DNA from: Antarctobacter aquimaris
Lineage (GTDB): Bacteria > Pseudomonadota > Alphaproteobacteria > Rhodobacterales > Rhodobacteraceae
DNA length: 64,000 bases
Direction: 5' to 3'
Assembly (NCBI RefSeq): GCF_900184945.1
Contig: NZ_FXYF01000015.1
Coordinates: 1 to 64,000 of the forward strand
The translations under genes were made by a program, and so were the position numbers. The notes under the pieces were generated by a model, which saw only the letters and a list, made by a program, of their open reading frames with translations, did no database searches and was not told where the DNA came from. Below, piece by piece: positions 23,600 through 33,800 of the stretch (its first letter is position 1; each line of letters opens with the position of its first letter).

Positions 23600-24385
23600 A
23601 TGAACGATCGACCTGAACAGACTTGCGTGTTTCCGGACCTCAAAGGGGGCTCGGTCTTCGTCACCGGCGGCGGCGCCGGGATCGGCGCGGCGCTGACCGA
23701 GGGTTTTGTCGCGCAGGGCGCGCGGGTGGCCTTTGTCCAGCGCTCCGACGCCACTGCGCTCTGTGACCGGCTGGAGGCCACATATGGCGCCCGCCCGCTG
23801 TTCATCCCCTGCGACATCACCGATGAGCCGGCCCTGCGCGCCGCCATCGCCAGGGCGGCCGAGGCGCACGGCCCGATCACCGTGCTGGTCAACAACGCCG
23901 CCGACGACACGCGGCACGACACGCTGACGCTGTCCTCCGAAGGCTGGGACCGCGCCATCGCCGTGAACCTGAAGTCCTACTTCCTGACCACGCAGGCTAT
24001 CGTGCCGATGATGCAGGCGGCGGGCGGCGGGGCCATCGTGAATTTCAGCTCGATCAGCTACATGCTCGGCATGTCCAACATGACGGCCTACACCACTGCC
24101 AACGGCGCGATCACCGCGATGACGCGGGGCCATGCCCGCGAATTCGGCCGCGACAACATCCGCGTCAACGCCATCGCCCCCGGCTGGGTGCTGACCGAAC
24201 GCCAGCTGCGGCTTTGGGCCAGCCCGGAGGCGCTGGAGGAGTTCTTGCCGAAACAGTGTCTTGGCCGCCACCTTGTCCCCGAGGACATCGCCGCGCCGGT
24301 GCTGTTCCTGGCCTCGCGCGCCAGCGCCGGCATGACCGGGCAATGCATGGCCGTCGATGGCGGCGTCGTCACCGTCGCCGCCTGA
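23600..24385 (+). CDS. SDR-family oxidoreductase with an altered catalytic motif
   Basis: A classical short-chain dehydrogenase of 261 residues. The nucleotide site is VTGGGAGIGAALTEG, then NNAADD, with a catalytic Ser region (NFSSISYMLG) and Tyr164. The expected lysine of YxxxK is asparagine: the motif reads YTTANGA with N168. The C-terminus (VDGGVVTVAA) is typical. It is followed by an SMP-30 lactonase gene 10 bases later, suggesting oxidation of a sugar to a lactone and then hydrolysis. The missing lysine may reduce or change dehydrogenase activity. Confidence 0.88.
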   Translation: MNDRPEQTCVFPDLKGGSVFVTGGGAGIGAALTEGFVAQGARVAFVQRSDATALCDRLEATYGARPLFIPCDITDEPALRAAIARAAEAHGPITVLVNNAADDTRHDTLTLSSEGWDRAIAVNLKSYFLTTQAIVPMMQAAGGGAIVNFSSISYMLGMSNMTAYTTANGAITAMTRGHAREFGRDNIRVNAIAPGWVLTERQLRLWASPEALEEFLPKQCLGRHLVPEDIAAPVLFLASRASAGMTGQCMAVDGGVVTVAA

Positions 24386-24395
24386 GGAGCCCCGC

Positions 24396-25247
24396 ATGAC
24401 ACCTGCCACGACCCTCTCCGCCACCCGCTGCATTCTGGGCGAAGGCGCGCTCTGGCACCCCGAGCGCGGCAGCTTCTTCTGGTTCGACATCCTCGGCCAC
24501 CGGCTCTACGAGCACGACGGCGTGCATCAGCGTGTCTGGCAGTTCGACCGCGCCGTGTCGGCGGCGGGCTGGGTCACGCGTGACCGGCTGCTGATCGCCT
24601 CGGCGCGCGACCTGTTCGTGTTCGACCTCACCACCGGGAGCGAGGCACATGTCTGTGACCTCGAGGCCGACATCCCGGCGACCCGCTCCAACGACGGCCG
24701 GGCCGACCCGCAGGGCGGTTTCTGGATCGGCACAATGGGGTACAAGCTGGAACAGGACGCCGGCGCCATCTACCGCTGGTACAGGGGCGAGCTGCGCCGC
24801 CTCTACGCGCCGATCACCATCCCCAACGCGATCTGCTTTTCACCCAACGGGCAGTTCTCCTATTTCACCGACACGCCGACGCGGATGATCCGGCGCGTGG
24901 CGCTGGACGCCCACGGCTGGCCCGAGGGTGAACCGGAGGACTGGCTGGACCTCAACCCCGAGGGGCTGAACCCGGATGGCGCGGTGACGGACGACGCGGG
25001 CAACTTCTGGAACGCCCAGTGGAACGCCAGCCGCGTCGCCTGCTACGGGCATGACGGCCGGTTCCTGACCAGCCTTCCGCTGCCCACGCCGCAGATCACC
25101 TGCCCGGCCTTCGGCGGGCCGGACCTGAGCCGGCTGATGGTCACCTCCGCCGCCGAAGGCCGCCCGGACGAGGATGGAGCAGCGGGCAACACCTTTGTCT
25201 TTGACCTCGACATCAAGGGCAGGGCGGAGCCGCGCGTGGTCATCTGA
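24396..25247 (+). CDS. SMP-30/gluconolactonase-family sugar lactonase
   Basis: A six-bladed beta-propeller lactonase of 283 residues. The metal ligands fit the family: Glu in LGEGALWHPE, Asn in RSNDGRADPQGGFWIGTMG, a second Asn in ITIPNAICFSPNG, and Asp in LNPDGAVTDDAGNFW. It hydrolyses a sugar lactone to the aldonic acid in the cytoplasm. The gene starts 10 bases after the SDR stop, so the two form one unit. The start ATG 24396 is preceded by GAGG and matches the family N-terminus. The sugar (arabinose, galactose, glucose or other) cannot be told. Confidence 0.9.
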   Translation: MTPATTLSATRCILGEGALWHPERGSFFWFDILGHRLYEHDGVHQRVWQFDRAVSAAGWVTRDRLLIASARDLFVFDLTTGSEAHVCDLEADIPATRSNDGRADPQGGFWIGTMGYKLEQDAGAIYRWYRGELRRLYAPITIPNAICFSPNGQFSYFTDTPTRMIRRVALDAHGWPEGEPEDWLDLNPEGLNPDGAVTDDAGNFWNAQWNASRVACYGHDGRFLTSLPLPTPQITCPAFGGPDLSRLMVTSAAEGRPDEDGAAGNTFVFDLDIKGRAEPRVVI

Positions 25248-25266
25248 GCGCGTGGGCCAGGTTCTG

Positions 25267-25290
25267 CAAAGGGCTTTCGAAAGCCCTTTG
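25267..25290. repeat. perfect 24-base palindrome
   Basis: CAAAGGGCTTTC followed by its exact reverse complement. It lies 20 bases after the lactonase stop and may act as a terminator stem. It shares its 14-base core GGCTTTCGAAAGCC with the palindrome at 25388. Confidence 0.8.
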
Positions 25291-25387
25291 GCCCCGGCCC
25301 CCGTGTCGCGCCCGGTGTCCGTTCTCAAGCACCTGGTGGCACTGGTTCCGGTGTCAATCCGGGATCCCCGCTTAGATTTGTGCGCCA

Positions 25388-25411
25388 AAAATGGCTTTCG
25401 AAAGCCATTTT
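25388..25411. repeat. second perfect 24-base palindrome with the same core
   Basis: AAAATGGCTTTC followed by its exact reverse complement, ending in TTTT then G. The core GGCTTTCGAAAGCC is identical to that at 25267, but the flanks differ in a compensatory way (GGG/CCC versus AAT/ATT). That is what one expects when the stem, not the sequence, is kept. Confidence 0.8.
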
Positions 25412-25521
25412 GCCCCGCCCGCGACCGGGTTTCGCCGATGCCCCGCCACAGCTGTGCCGGCACCCACCTGCGGCCAAAAATCCTCTGGTCCCGGCGCCGC
25501 ACTGCGGGCACTCTCTGCCCC

Positions 25522-26019
25522 ATGTCCAGTTCCGTTCATCGCGACCAGATCCGCCCCGGCGAGACATACGCCGACCTGCCGCCCGCCACCGACGCGGGCC
25601 TGCGCTTCATCGGCCGGGTCGAGACGCCCTACATCGTCCGCGCGGACTGCCCGCGGCAGGGTGACACGGAGAATGGCCCGGACTGCACGCTGCACCTCGA
25701 TCCGGTCTACGCGCCCGCGCTCGAGGGGATCGACCCGTTCGAATTTATCGAGGTGCTTTACTGGCTGCACGAGGCGCGGCGTGACATGCTGACCCAGAGC
25801 CCCAAGGCCGATGGCCGCACGCGTGGCACGTTCTCGTTGCGCTCGCCGCTGCGGCCCAATCCCATCGGCACCTCCATCGTCCGGCTGGTCGCGCGTGACG
25901 GCACCCGGCTGACCGTGCGCGGCCTCGACTGCCTGAACGGCACGCCGCTGCTGGACATCAAGCCTTACCGCTGTTCCTACGCCGTTCAGGCCCGCGCCAA
26001 GCCCGGCGTGTCCTCCTGA
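25522..26019 (+). CDS. trmO: TrmO-family tRNA (t6A37) methyltransferase
   Basis: A 165-residue protein of the TsaA/TrmO (UPF0066) family, which uses SAM to methylate N6-threonylcarbamoyladenosine at tRNA position 37. The fold markers are GLRFIGRVETPY near the start, EFIEVLYWLHEARRD, the conserved SLRSPLRPNPIGTSIVRL and the C-terminal LDIKPY. The ATG at 25522 is chosen over a longer frame with no family similarity. It converges with the histidine kinase gene 10 bases downstream. Many members are annotated only by family, so tRNA specificity is inferred. Confidence 0.82.
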   Translation: MSSSVHRDQIRPGETYADLPPATDAGLRFIGRVETPYIVRADCPRQGDTENGPDCTLHLDPVYAPALEGIDPFEFIEVLYWLHEARRDMLTQSPKADGRTRGTFSLRSPLRPNPIGTSIVRLVARDGTRLTVRGLDCLNGTPLLDIKPYRCSYAVQARAKPGVSS

Positions 26020-26029
26020 CACCCATCCT

Positions 26030-28684
26030 TCAGATCGTGGGGGAGGGCGGCGCGCAGAGCCGTGTCAGCGCCTTGGCGGTCGCGGTCCAGCAGGCCCGCA
26101 GCCGGTCGAGCTTGCAGCGCAGGGCCACCGCGTCGCCGTCCTGCGTATCGGCGTGGACCTCGCGCAGCAGGTTGGTCAGCCGCATCGCGCCCATCACGCC
26201 AGCCGATCCGGCCATGCGGTGCGCTTCGGACGCAAGGGCCGCCAGGCCGTCCTCGCCGTCGCTGATCAAGCCGGGCATCGCGTTCAGGAACTCGTGCATC
26301 TCGGCGGCAAAGGTGGTGTGCACCTGTTCGAAACGCGCTGGGGCCAGCTCGCGGCGCATCTCGGCCAGGTGCGCCTCGTCGATCAGCATCGACAGACCCG
26401 TGGACGACAGCGGGGCCTGGACGTCCTCGCCGCTCAGGGCCTCGGCCAGCGCGCGTCGGATCGCCTCGGTGTTCAGCGGCTTGATCAGGACGTTCTGCAT
26501 GCCGGCCTCGTAGAAGGCCTGGACCTCGTGTGGCAGGGCATGGGCCGTGGTCGCCACGATTGGCGTCAAGGCGTTGGGACCGTTGCCGCCCCGCAGCTCC
26601 TGCGCCACCCGGAGGCCATCCACGCCGGGCATGGAGATGTCCAGCAGGATCACGTCAAAACGCCGGCTTTCGGCCTTGCGCAGCGCGCTGGTGCCATCGG
26701 TGGCCGCCTCGACGCTGTGGCCGTCGCGTTCCAGCAGTTCGCGCGCGACGATCCGGTTGATCTCGTTGTCCTCGACCAGAAGGATGGCCACGGGCGGCGG
26801 TCCAGACACCGGCCGGACCTCGGCCACCGGCATGTCGTCGGGCTGGGCCGTCTTCAGCGCCGGCGGCGGCGCCATGGGCAGGCGCAGCCAGAACACGCTG
26901 CCGTCGCCCGGCTCGCTCTCGGCGCCCAACTCGCCGCCCAGCGCCGCCGCCAGCCGCTGCGAGATGCCAAGGCCCAGGCCGGTGCCCGAGGTGCTGCGCG
27001 CGTAAGAGCTGTCGATGGTGACGAAATCGTCAAAGATCCGGTCCAGATCGGCCTCGGATATCCCGATGCCGGTGTCGGTGATCCGGATCTCGACCTCGTC
27101 CGAACCGTCGGCCCGGTCCGCCTCGATGGTGATGCGCCCGTTCCAGGTGAACTTGATCGCGTTCGACACCAGGTTCAGCAGGATCTGCCGCAGGCGGTCC
27201 GGGTCGCTGTAGACCTCGTGCAGGCCCGGGTTGGGCGGGGTCAGCTCCAGAGTGTTGCCACGGGCGCTGGCGCGCGGGGCCTGGTTGTCGACGATCTCTT
27301 CGAGCAGACTGACAAGGTCGAACCGCACCTTGCGCAGGCTCATCTTGCCCGCATCCAGCCGCGAGATGTCGAGCACGTCGTTCACGTGCCCCAGCAGGAC
27401 CTTGCCCGAATTGCGCACGATCCGCAGGTAGCGCTGGTGGCGCGGGTCCAGCCGCCCTTCGTCGAACAGCTCCAGCGTGCCCAGCATGCCGTTGAGCGGC
27501 GTGCGCATCTCGTGGCTCATCACCGCCAGCAGGTCGGTCTTCTGCTTTTCGCCGGCGATGGCGCGGTCGCGCGCGCGTTTCAGCGCCGCTTCGTTGCGCA
27601 CCCGGTCCGAGATGTCGCGGATGAAGGCGATGAAGATCTCGCCCGCGGGGCTTTGCGCATTGGCCAGCGAGACATCGACCGGGAACACGCTGCCGTCGCG
27701 CCGCCGTGCGTCCAGCCGCACCGCGCCCTTGCCGATCACCCGCGGCGCCCTGTCGGCGTGAAAATGCTTCATGCCGCGCCGGTGCGCCTCGCGGTAATGG
27801 TCGGGAATGATCAGGTCGGCCATGTCGGCACCGATCGCCTCGGCCCGGGAATAGCCGAACAGGCGTTCGGCCGCGCCGTTGTACTCGACGATCAGGCCCG
27901 CGTCGTCCGAAACGATCACCGCGTCCAGGGCCGTCGACAGGATCGTCTCGATCCGCTCGCGGGTCTCGCGGTTGGCGGTTGCCTCGGCATCGCTCTTGCG
28001 CGCCAGCCGGAACAGCGCAAAGGCCAGCACCGCCAGCATGGCGATCAGCGCCACGGTCAACAGCCCGATCCGCACCATGCTTTTTCCCAGGCTGTCGCGC
28101 TGTTCAAAGCTGACCTCGGAAAAATGGGTGATCCCGACCAGCACGAAGTCCCGAACGGCGACGCGCAATGCCTCGGATTCGCTGACCAGCAGCGGCAGGC
28201 CCGCCAGCAATTCCTCGTCCGGTCCGTCGATCAGCGGCAGCCAGCGGGTTCGGAACCGCACGATCTCGTCGATCCGCTGCTGCAGGTCCCCGACGTTGAT
28301 CAGGACCTCGAACCGGTGGCTGGCGACAAGCGTCTCGATCCGGCTGTAGAAGATGTCGTAGCGCAGCCGCACCTCGCTCAGCGGGTCAAGCCCGTCGAGC
28401 ACCCGTATCGCCGCGATCTCGAGCGCCATCAGTTCGACCTCGGCCTGGCCCAGCGTCCATTGCATGTTGTCGGCGGCCGAGGCAGACAGCCGTTCCGTCT
28501 GGCGCCGCAGATCCAGGACCAGAACGGCGATGGCGATCAGGATCAGCACGATGGTGACGCCGGCCAGCCAGTTGCGCATGACCACAAAGGCCCAGCCCCA
28601 TCGGCCGTCTTGCCGCGGGGTTGGGGCGGCGCCAGGTTTGACCGAAAGCCATGCCAAGGGGGTTGGTTCTCCTCCGGGCGACAT
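26030..28684 (-). CDS. hybrid sensor histidine kinase (PAS, HisKA, HATPase, REC, HPt)
   Basis: A membrane sensor of 884 residues. TM1 is about 41-60, then a periplasmic sensor region of about 140 residues, TM2 about 208-230, a PAS domain about 250-370, and HisKA with phospho-accepting H391 (VMSHEMRTPLNG). The HATPase domain has N-box NLVSNAIKF and GTGLGLGIS. A receiver follows with D682 (LLDISMPG), then an HPt domain with H822 (EAHRMAGSAG). This is a complete internal phosphorelay. The ATG at 28684 is preferred to a TTG nine codons earlier. It is divergent from the LuxR-type regulator at 28868, the likely output partner. Confidence 0.92.
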   Translation of the reverse strand: MSPGGEPTPLAWLSVKPGAAPTPRQDGRWGWAFVVMRNWLAGVTIVLILIAIAVLVLDLRRQTERLSASAADNMQWTLGQAEVELMALEIAAIRVLDGLDPLSEVRLRYDIFYSRIETLVASHRFEVLINVGDLQQRIDEIVRFRTRWLPLIDGPDEELLAGLPLLVSESEALRVAVRDFVLVGITHFSEVSFEQRDSLGKSMVRIGLLTVALIAMLAVLAFALFRLARKSDAEATANRETRERIETILSTALDAVIVSDDAGLIVEYNGAAERLFGYSRAEAIGADMADLIIPDHYREAHRRGMKHFHADRAPRVIGKGAVRLDARRRDGSVFPVDVSLANAQSPAGEIFIAFIRDISDRVRNEAALKRARDRAIAGEKQKTDLLAVMSHEMRTPLNGMLGTLELFDEGRLDPRHQRYLRIVRNSGKVLLGHVNDVLDISRLDAGKMSLRKVRFDLVSLLEEIVDNQAPRASARGNTLELTPPNPGLHEVYSDPDRLRQILLNLVSNAIKFTWNGRITIEADRADGSDEVEIRITDTGIGISEADLDRIFDDFVTIDSSYARSTSGTGLGLGISQRLAAALGGELGAESEPGDGSVFWLRLPMAPPPALKTAQPDDMPVAEVRPVSGPPPVAILLVEDNEINRIVARELLERDGHSVEAATDGTSALRKAESRRFDVILLDISMPGVDGLRVAQELRGGNGPNALTPIVATTAHALPHEVQAFYEAGMQNVLIKPLNTEAIRRALAEALSGEDVQAPLSSTGLSMLIDEAHLAEMRRELAPARFEQVHTTFAAEMHEFLNAMPGLISDGEDGLAALASEAHRMAGSAGVMGAMRLTNLLREVHADTQDGDAVALRCKLDRLRACWTATAKALTRLCAPPSPTI

Positions 28685-28867
28685 GATAGGGCGCGCGGTG
28701 TCGCGCAACAAGTCGGCCGCCGTATCCGTCTGTTTGCCGCCGCTTATGTAGGGTGACGTGGCGCAATCAAGAGGTTCTTTTCACGTTTCGCCTTGTATTG
28801 TCGTGCCACAGGGCCAAAATGCCGGCGGGGAAACGGCCCTGACGGGGCCGGAAACGAGGAATTCTGG

Positions 28868-29467
28868 ATGCGCATTCTGGTGGCCGACGATCATGACCTC
28901 GTGCGGGACACGATTGCCGCCTACCTGGATGGCGCAGACGTGGACGAGGTGCGCACCGTCGCCACCTTGCAGGACGCGGTGTCACTGGCCCGCGACAGCG
29001 GCAGTTTCGACCTGGTCCTGCTGGACTACAACATGCCCGGGATGAACGGCCTGGACGGCCTGCACCGGATGCGCGCCGCGAACGATGGGCGGCCCGTGGC
29101 GATCCTGTCCGGCAGCGCCTCGCCCGAGGTGGCGACCGCCGCGCTCAAGGCCGGGGCGCAGGGTTTCATCCCCAAGACGATGAGCGCGCGTTCGCTGCTG
29201 AGCGCCGCGCGCTTCATGGCGGCGGGCGAGGTCTATACCCCCATCGACTTCATGAACACCGCCAACGAAGGTCAGGGCATGCTGACCCGGCGCGAGCAGG
29301 AAGTGCTGGCCGGGATCTGCGAGGGCAAGTCCAACAAGGAAATCGCCCGCGACCTCGATCTTCAGGAAGTCACCGTCAAGCTGCACGTCAAGACGCTCTC
29401 GCGCAAGCTGGACGCCCGCAACCGGACCCATGCGGCGATGATCGCGCGGGACCGCGGGCTGGTCTGA
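28868..29467 (+). CDS. two-component response regulator, NarL/LuxR type
   Basis: A 199-residue response regulator. The receiver (residues 1-120) has the acidic pair D7/D8, phospho-acceptor D53 (LLDYNMPG), and the switch residues in ILSGSAS and IPKTMS. The C-terminal LuxR HTH (about 135-199) contains LTRREQEVLAGICEGKSNKEI and VTVKLHVKTLSRKL. The start at 28868 is backed by GAGGAA 9 bases upstream. It is divergent from the hybrid kinase with about 180 bases between, so the pair is presumably one signalling system. Target genes cannot be told. Confidence 0.93.
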   Translation: MRILVADDHDLVRDTIAAYLDGADVDEVRTVATLQDAVSLARDSGSFDLVLLDYNMPGMNGLDGLHRMRAANDGRPVAILSGSASPEVATAALKAGAQGFIPKTMSARSLLSAARFMAAGEVYTPIDFMNTANEGQGMLTRREQEVLAGICEGKSNKEIARDLDLQEVTVKLHVKTLSRKLDARNRTHAAMIARDRGLV

Positions 29468-29720
29468 GAGACTTCGGCGCGTCCCGGACTGCGATCCGGC
29501 TTCTCCACCGCCATTCTGTGCAAATCCGATTGCCGGGTCGTCCGCCAGATCGGCAGGGTCCAATGGGATCCGCTGGAGATCAATGCCAATTGCCCCGTCT
29601 CGCCAACCGAGTTTTCCTGTCAGTCCCTTGAGTGGCGCGCCGATGTGCGCGGATCACGCAGAGAGGCGCATGATCGGAAAATATCTCACGAAGTGACCCC
29701 CGGACTGTTAGCTTGGGTGG

Positions 29721-30692
29721 ATGACCAAGGCAGGACTCATGCGCGCGGTCGTATTCGGTCGCTACGGTGGTCCAGAGCGTTTGTCGCTGGAAAGGGTGCC
29801 GGTCCCGGAGCCGGGACCGGGCGACGTCCGGGTGAGGGTTGCCGCCGCCACCGTTGGCCGCACGGACACCGCCACACTGCGGGGACACCCTTTCTTTGCT
29901 CGGGCGATGACGGGTCTGCTGCGCCCCAGGATGCGGATACTGGGCATGGATTTCGCCGGGGTCGTGGATGCCATGGGTGCGGGCGTCACGGGATTCGCGC
30001 GCGGCGACCGCGTCTTTGGCATGTCACCAGACCGTTTCGGTGCGCATGCCGACTATCTCTGCGTGCCTGACCAAGGCGCCATCGCGCGGATACCCGAGGG
30101 CCTGGCGTTTGACCAGGCCGTTGTCGGCGAGGGCGCGTGGTATGCACACGGCACCACAAGGCTGCTGAGCGCGGGACAGCGGTGCCTGGTCTATGGCGCG
30201 TCCGGGGCGATCGGGACGGCGGCTGTCCAGCTTGCCAAGGGTCGCGGTGCGCATGTGGTGGCGGTTGTCGGCTCCCGTCACCTCGAGTTGGCGCAGCGCC
30301 TCGGGGCGGACCGGGTCGGGAACCACGAGATCGGGGATTTCACCGCGCTCGGCGAGAGGTTCGACCTGGTTTTCGACGCCGTCGGCAAAACGTCATGGTT
30401 CGCCTGCCGGCCCCTGCTGGGCGAGGGGGCCGTCTATTCCGCGACCGATCTTGGGCCGGGCTGGTCCAACATCCTGCTGGGCGCCTGGCTCGGACTGACC
30501 GGGAGCAAGCGGGTCACGATCCCCTTTCCCGAGGATGCGCCGGGGTTCGTTCGTTTCCTCGCCGGGCTGATGGCCAACGGACAGTTCCAGGGGGTCTTTG
30601 ACCGCAGCTACCCGCTGGAAGGGATCGTCGAGGCCTTCCGCTACGTGGAGACCGGGCAAAAGACCGGGATCGTGACCGTCCGGTTCGATTGA
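29721..30692 (+). CDS. quinone oxidoreductase-like MDR dehydrogenase
   Basis: An NAD(P)-dependent medium-chain reductase of 323 residues. It has the N-terminal GroES-like domain (MRAVVFGRYGGPERLSLERV, GMDFAGVVDAMG) and a Rossmann domain (CLVYGASGAIGTAAVQLAKG). The zinc-binding cysteines and histidines of alcohol dehydrogenases are absent, which places it with quinone oxidoreductases and related enoyl reductases. ATG 29721 gives MTKAGLMRAVVF; the internal Met7 is a possible alternative start. A hairpin lies between it and the convergent ileS. The substrate is unknown. Confidence 0.85.
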   Translation: MTKAGLMRAVVFGRYGGPERLSLERVPVPEPGPGDVRVRVAAATVGRTDTATLRGHPFFARAMTGLLRPRMRILGMDFAGVVDAMGAGVTGFARGDRVFGMSPDRFGAHADYLCVPDQGAIARIPEGLAFDQAVVGEGAWYAHGTTRLLSAGQRCLVYGASGAIGTAAVQLAKGRGAHVVAVVGSRHLELAQRLGADRVGNHEIGDFTALGERFDLVFDAVGKTSWFACRPLLGEGAVYSATDLGPGWSNILLGAWLGLTGSKRVTIPFPEDAPGFVRFLAGLMANGQFQGVFDRSYPLEGIVEAFRYVETGQKTGIVTVRFD

Positions 30693-30771
30693 CGCCGGGC
30701 GGTCTGCCGCGGGCAAATGTCATCACCCGGGGCAACCCTGTTTCAGGAAAGGGTGCGCACAGGCCGCGCGA

Positions 30772-30799
30772 CGCAGGCCCACCAGCGTGTGGGCCTGCG
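30772..30799. terminator. bidirectional hairpin between the MDR gene and ileS
   Basis: An eleven-base-pair perfect stem, CGCAGGCCCAC / GTGGGCCTGCG, with a six-base loop. It sits in the 119-base gap between two convergent stops. There is no strong T tract on either side. Confidence 0.6.
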
Positions 30800-30811
30800 A
30801 AGAACGCGGGG

Positions 30812-33800
30812 TCAGCCCAGCGCCTCGTTGCAGCGCTTGCAGGTGCCGGGGTGGGCGTGGGTGCCCACGTCCGGCAGGATCTTCCAGCAGCGCTGGCACT
30901 TCTCGCCCTCGGCCTTTTCAAAGACCACGCCGACACCCTCGATCTCGGGCATGCGGAAGGCCTCGTTCGGCATCGGGTCGCCGGTCAGCACGATGTCGGA
31001 GGTGATGCAGACGTCCTCGAAGGCCACCGCCTTGAGCGCCTTCAGCATCTCCGGGTCGCGCACATGCACCACCGGCGCGGCCTCCAGCGAGGCGCCGATC
31101 ACCTTGTCGGTGCGCTGCACCTCCAGCGCCGCCGTCACCGCGCGGCGCGCCCGCCGCACCATCTGCCATTTGGCCGACAGCGGCTCGTCCAGCCAGTCCT
31201 TGGGCGTGTCGGGGATGTCCTGCAAATGCACCGAAGAGCTGTCGCCCGGGAACCGCTCCAGCCAGACCTCTTCCATGGTGAACACCAGGATCGGCGCCAG
31301 CCAGGTGGTCAGCCGGTGGAACAGCAGGTCCATGACCGTCCGCGCGGCGCGGCGGCGCGGCGTGTCGCCGTCGCAATACAGCGCGTCCTTGCGGATGTCG
31401 AAGTAGAAGGCCGACAGTTCCACGGTGCAGAAGTTGAACAGCTGCTGGAACACGCCCTGGAAGTCATAGGCGGCATAGCCTTCGCGCACTGCGTGATCCA
31501 GTTCGGCCAGCCGGTGCAGGATGTAGCGTTCCAGTTCCGGCATGTCCTGCGGGGTCACGCGCTGATCTTCGGTGAAATGCGCCACCGCGCCCAGCAGGTA
31601 GCGCATGGTGTTGCGCAACCGGCGATAGCCGTCGGCGGTGCCTTTCAGGATCTCCGCCCCGATCCGCAGGTCGGCGGTATAGTCCGCCTGCGCCACCCAG
31701 AGCCGCAGGATATCGGCGCCATACTGCTTGGTCACGTCCTCGGGCGCCACGGTGTTGCCGAGCGACTTGGACATCTTGTTGCCCTTCTCGTCCAGCGTGA
31801 AGCCGTGGGTCAGCACACCGCGATAGGGCGCGCGCCCCATCGTGCCGCAGGCCTGCAACATCGAGGAATGAAACCATCCCCGGTGCTGGTCGGTGCCTTC
31901 GAGGTATAGGTCCGCGATGCCGTCGTCCGAGCCGTCCGGCCGGTCGCGCAGGACAAAGGCATGGGTCGAGCCGCTGTCGAACCAAACGTCGAGGATGTCG
32001 AACACCTGCTCCCACTCGGTCGGGTCATAGTCGTTGCCCAGGAAGCGTTCCTTGGCGCCGGGCTTGTACCAGGCGTCCGCGCCCTCGGCCTCGAAGGCCT
32101 CGTTGATCCGCGCGTTGACCTTTGCGTCCTTCAGCAGGAAGTCGGGGTCGGTCGGCAGCGCGCCCTTTTTCGTGAAGCAGGTGAGCGGCACGCCCCAGGC
32201 GCGCTGGCGCGACAGCACCCAGTCCGGGCGCACCTCCATCATCGAACGCAGGCGGTTCTGGCCCGATACCGGCGTGAACTTGACCAACTCGTTGATCGAG
32301 GTCAGCGCGCGTTCGCGGATCGTCTGGCCATAGGTGTCCTGGCCGTCGCCGACGGCGCGGTCGATGGCGGCGAACCACTGCGGCGTGTTGCGGTAGATCA
32401 CCGGCGCTTTGGAGCGCCAGGAATGCGGGTAGCTGTGGGTCATCCGGCCACGCGCCAACAGCCCGCCGGCAGCGACCAGCGCGTCGATCACGGCGGTGTT
32501 GGCCTTGCCCTCCTTGCCCTTCTGGTCCAGCACGCGCAGCCCCGCGAACAGCGGCACATGCGGCAGGAACTCGGACTCCTCGCCCACGTTGTGGGTCATC
32601 CGGTCCATCCAGTTGCGCTTGGCGAAGGCGTCATAGTCTTCCTGGCCGTGGCTGGGCGCGGTGTGGACAAAGCCGGTGCCCGCCTCGTCGGTGACATGGT
32701 CGCCGTCGATCATCGGCACGTCGTAGTCCCAGAAGCCGTTCGCCCTCTCGGCCCCGCGCAGCGGGTGGGCCAGCGTCAGAGCCCCCAGTTCATCGGTCGA
32801 GACATCGCGCACGCGCGTCCACTGGCCGTCCGACAGACGCGCCTTGACCAGCACCTCTTCGGCCAGCTTGTCGGCCAGCACGTATTTGTCGCCGACCGTG
32901 GCCCAGCATTCGTCCGGCGTGCCCGTCACCTCGTAGAGCCCGTAAGAGATCTCGGGGTTGTAGGCGACCGCCTTGTTCGACGGGATGGTCCAGGGGGTGG
33001 TGGTCCAGATGACGACCTTGGCCGATCTCAGTTCCGCTTCCCGCTTTTCGGAGGCTGCTTCTGCCTCTGCTCGCCTCTCGGCATCAAGTTCTTCGTTGCC
33101 TGTGCCTTCCAAGTAGTCTCTAGAAAACGCATCAACCACCCGGAACATCACCCAGATCGTGTGCGACTTGTGGTCGTGGTACTCGACCTCGGCCTCGGCC
33201 AGGGCGGTCTTTTCCACCGGCGACCACATCACCGGCTTGGACCCCTGGTACAAGGTCCCGGTCATCAGGAACTTCTGGAATTCCTCGGCGATCACGCGTT
33301 CGGCGTGGTAGTCCATCGTCAGGTAGGGGTAGGCCCAGTTGCCGGTCACGCCCAGGCGCTTGAACTCCGCGCGCTGGATGTCGATCCAGCCCTCGGCGAA
33401 CTTGCGGCACTCCTGGCGAAAGTCGACCACGTCGACCTCGTCCTTGTTCTGGCCCTTCTCGCGGTACTGCTGCTCGATCTTCCATTCGATCGGCAGGCCG
33501 TGACAGTCCCAACCGGGGATGTACCGGGCGTCCTTGCCCATCATCTGCTGGCTGCGGACGATGAAGTCCTTCAGCACCTTGTTCAGCGCGTGGCCGATGT
33601 GCAGGTGGCCGTTGGCGTAGGGCGGGCCGTCGTGCAGGGTAAAGACGGGGCGGCCCTTCTTTTCCCGCAGGCGGTCATAGACGCCGATCTCTTCCCAGCG
33701 CGCCAGCCACTCGGGTTCGCGCTTGGGCAGGCCCGCGCGCATCGGGAAATCGGTTTGCGGCAGGGACAGGGTGTCCTTGTAGTCGGGAAGGGTGGTGTCG

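Noticed and set aside
26153-28756. 867-codon open frame on the plus strand
   Set aside because: It lies antisense to the clear hybrid histidine kinase, is rich in His, Arg, Gln and Gly as expected for GC-rich antisense frames, and shows no domain.
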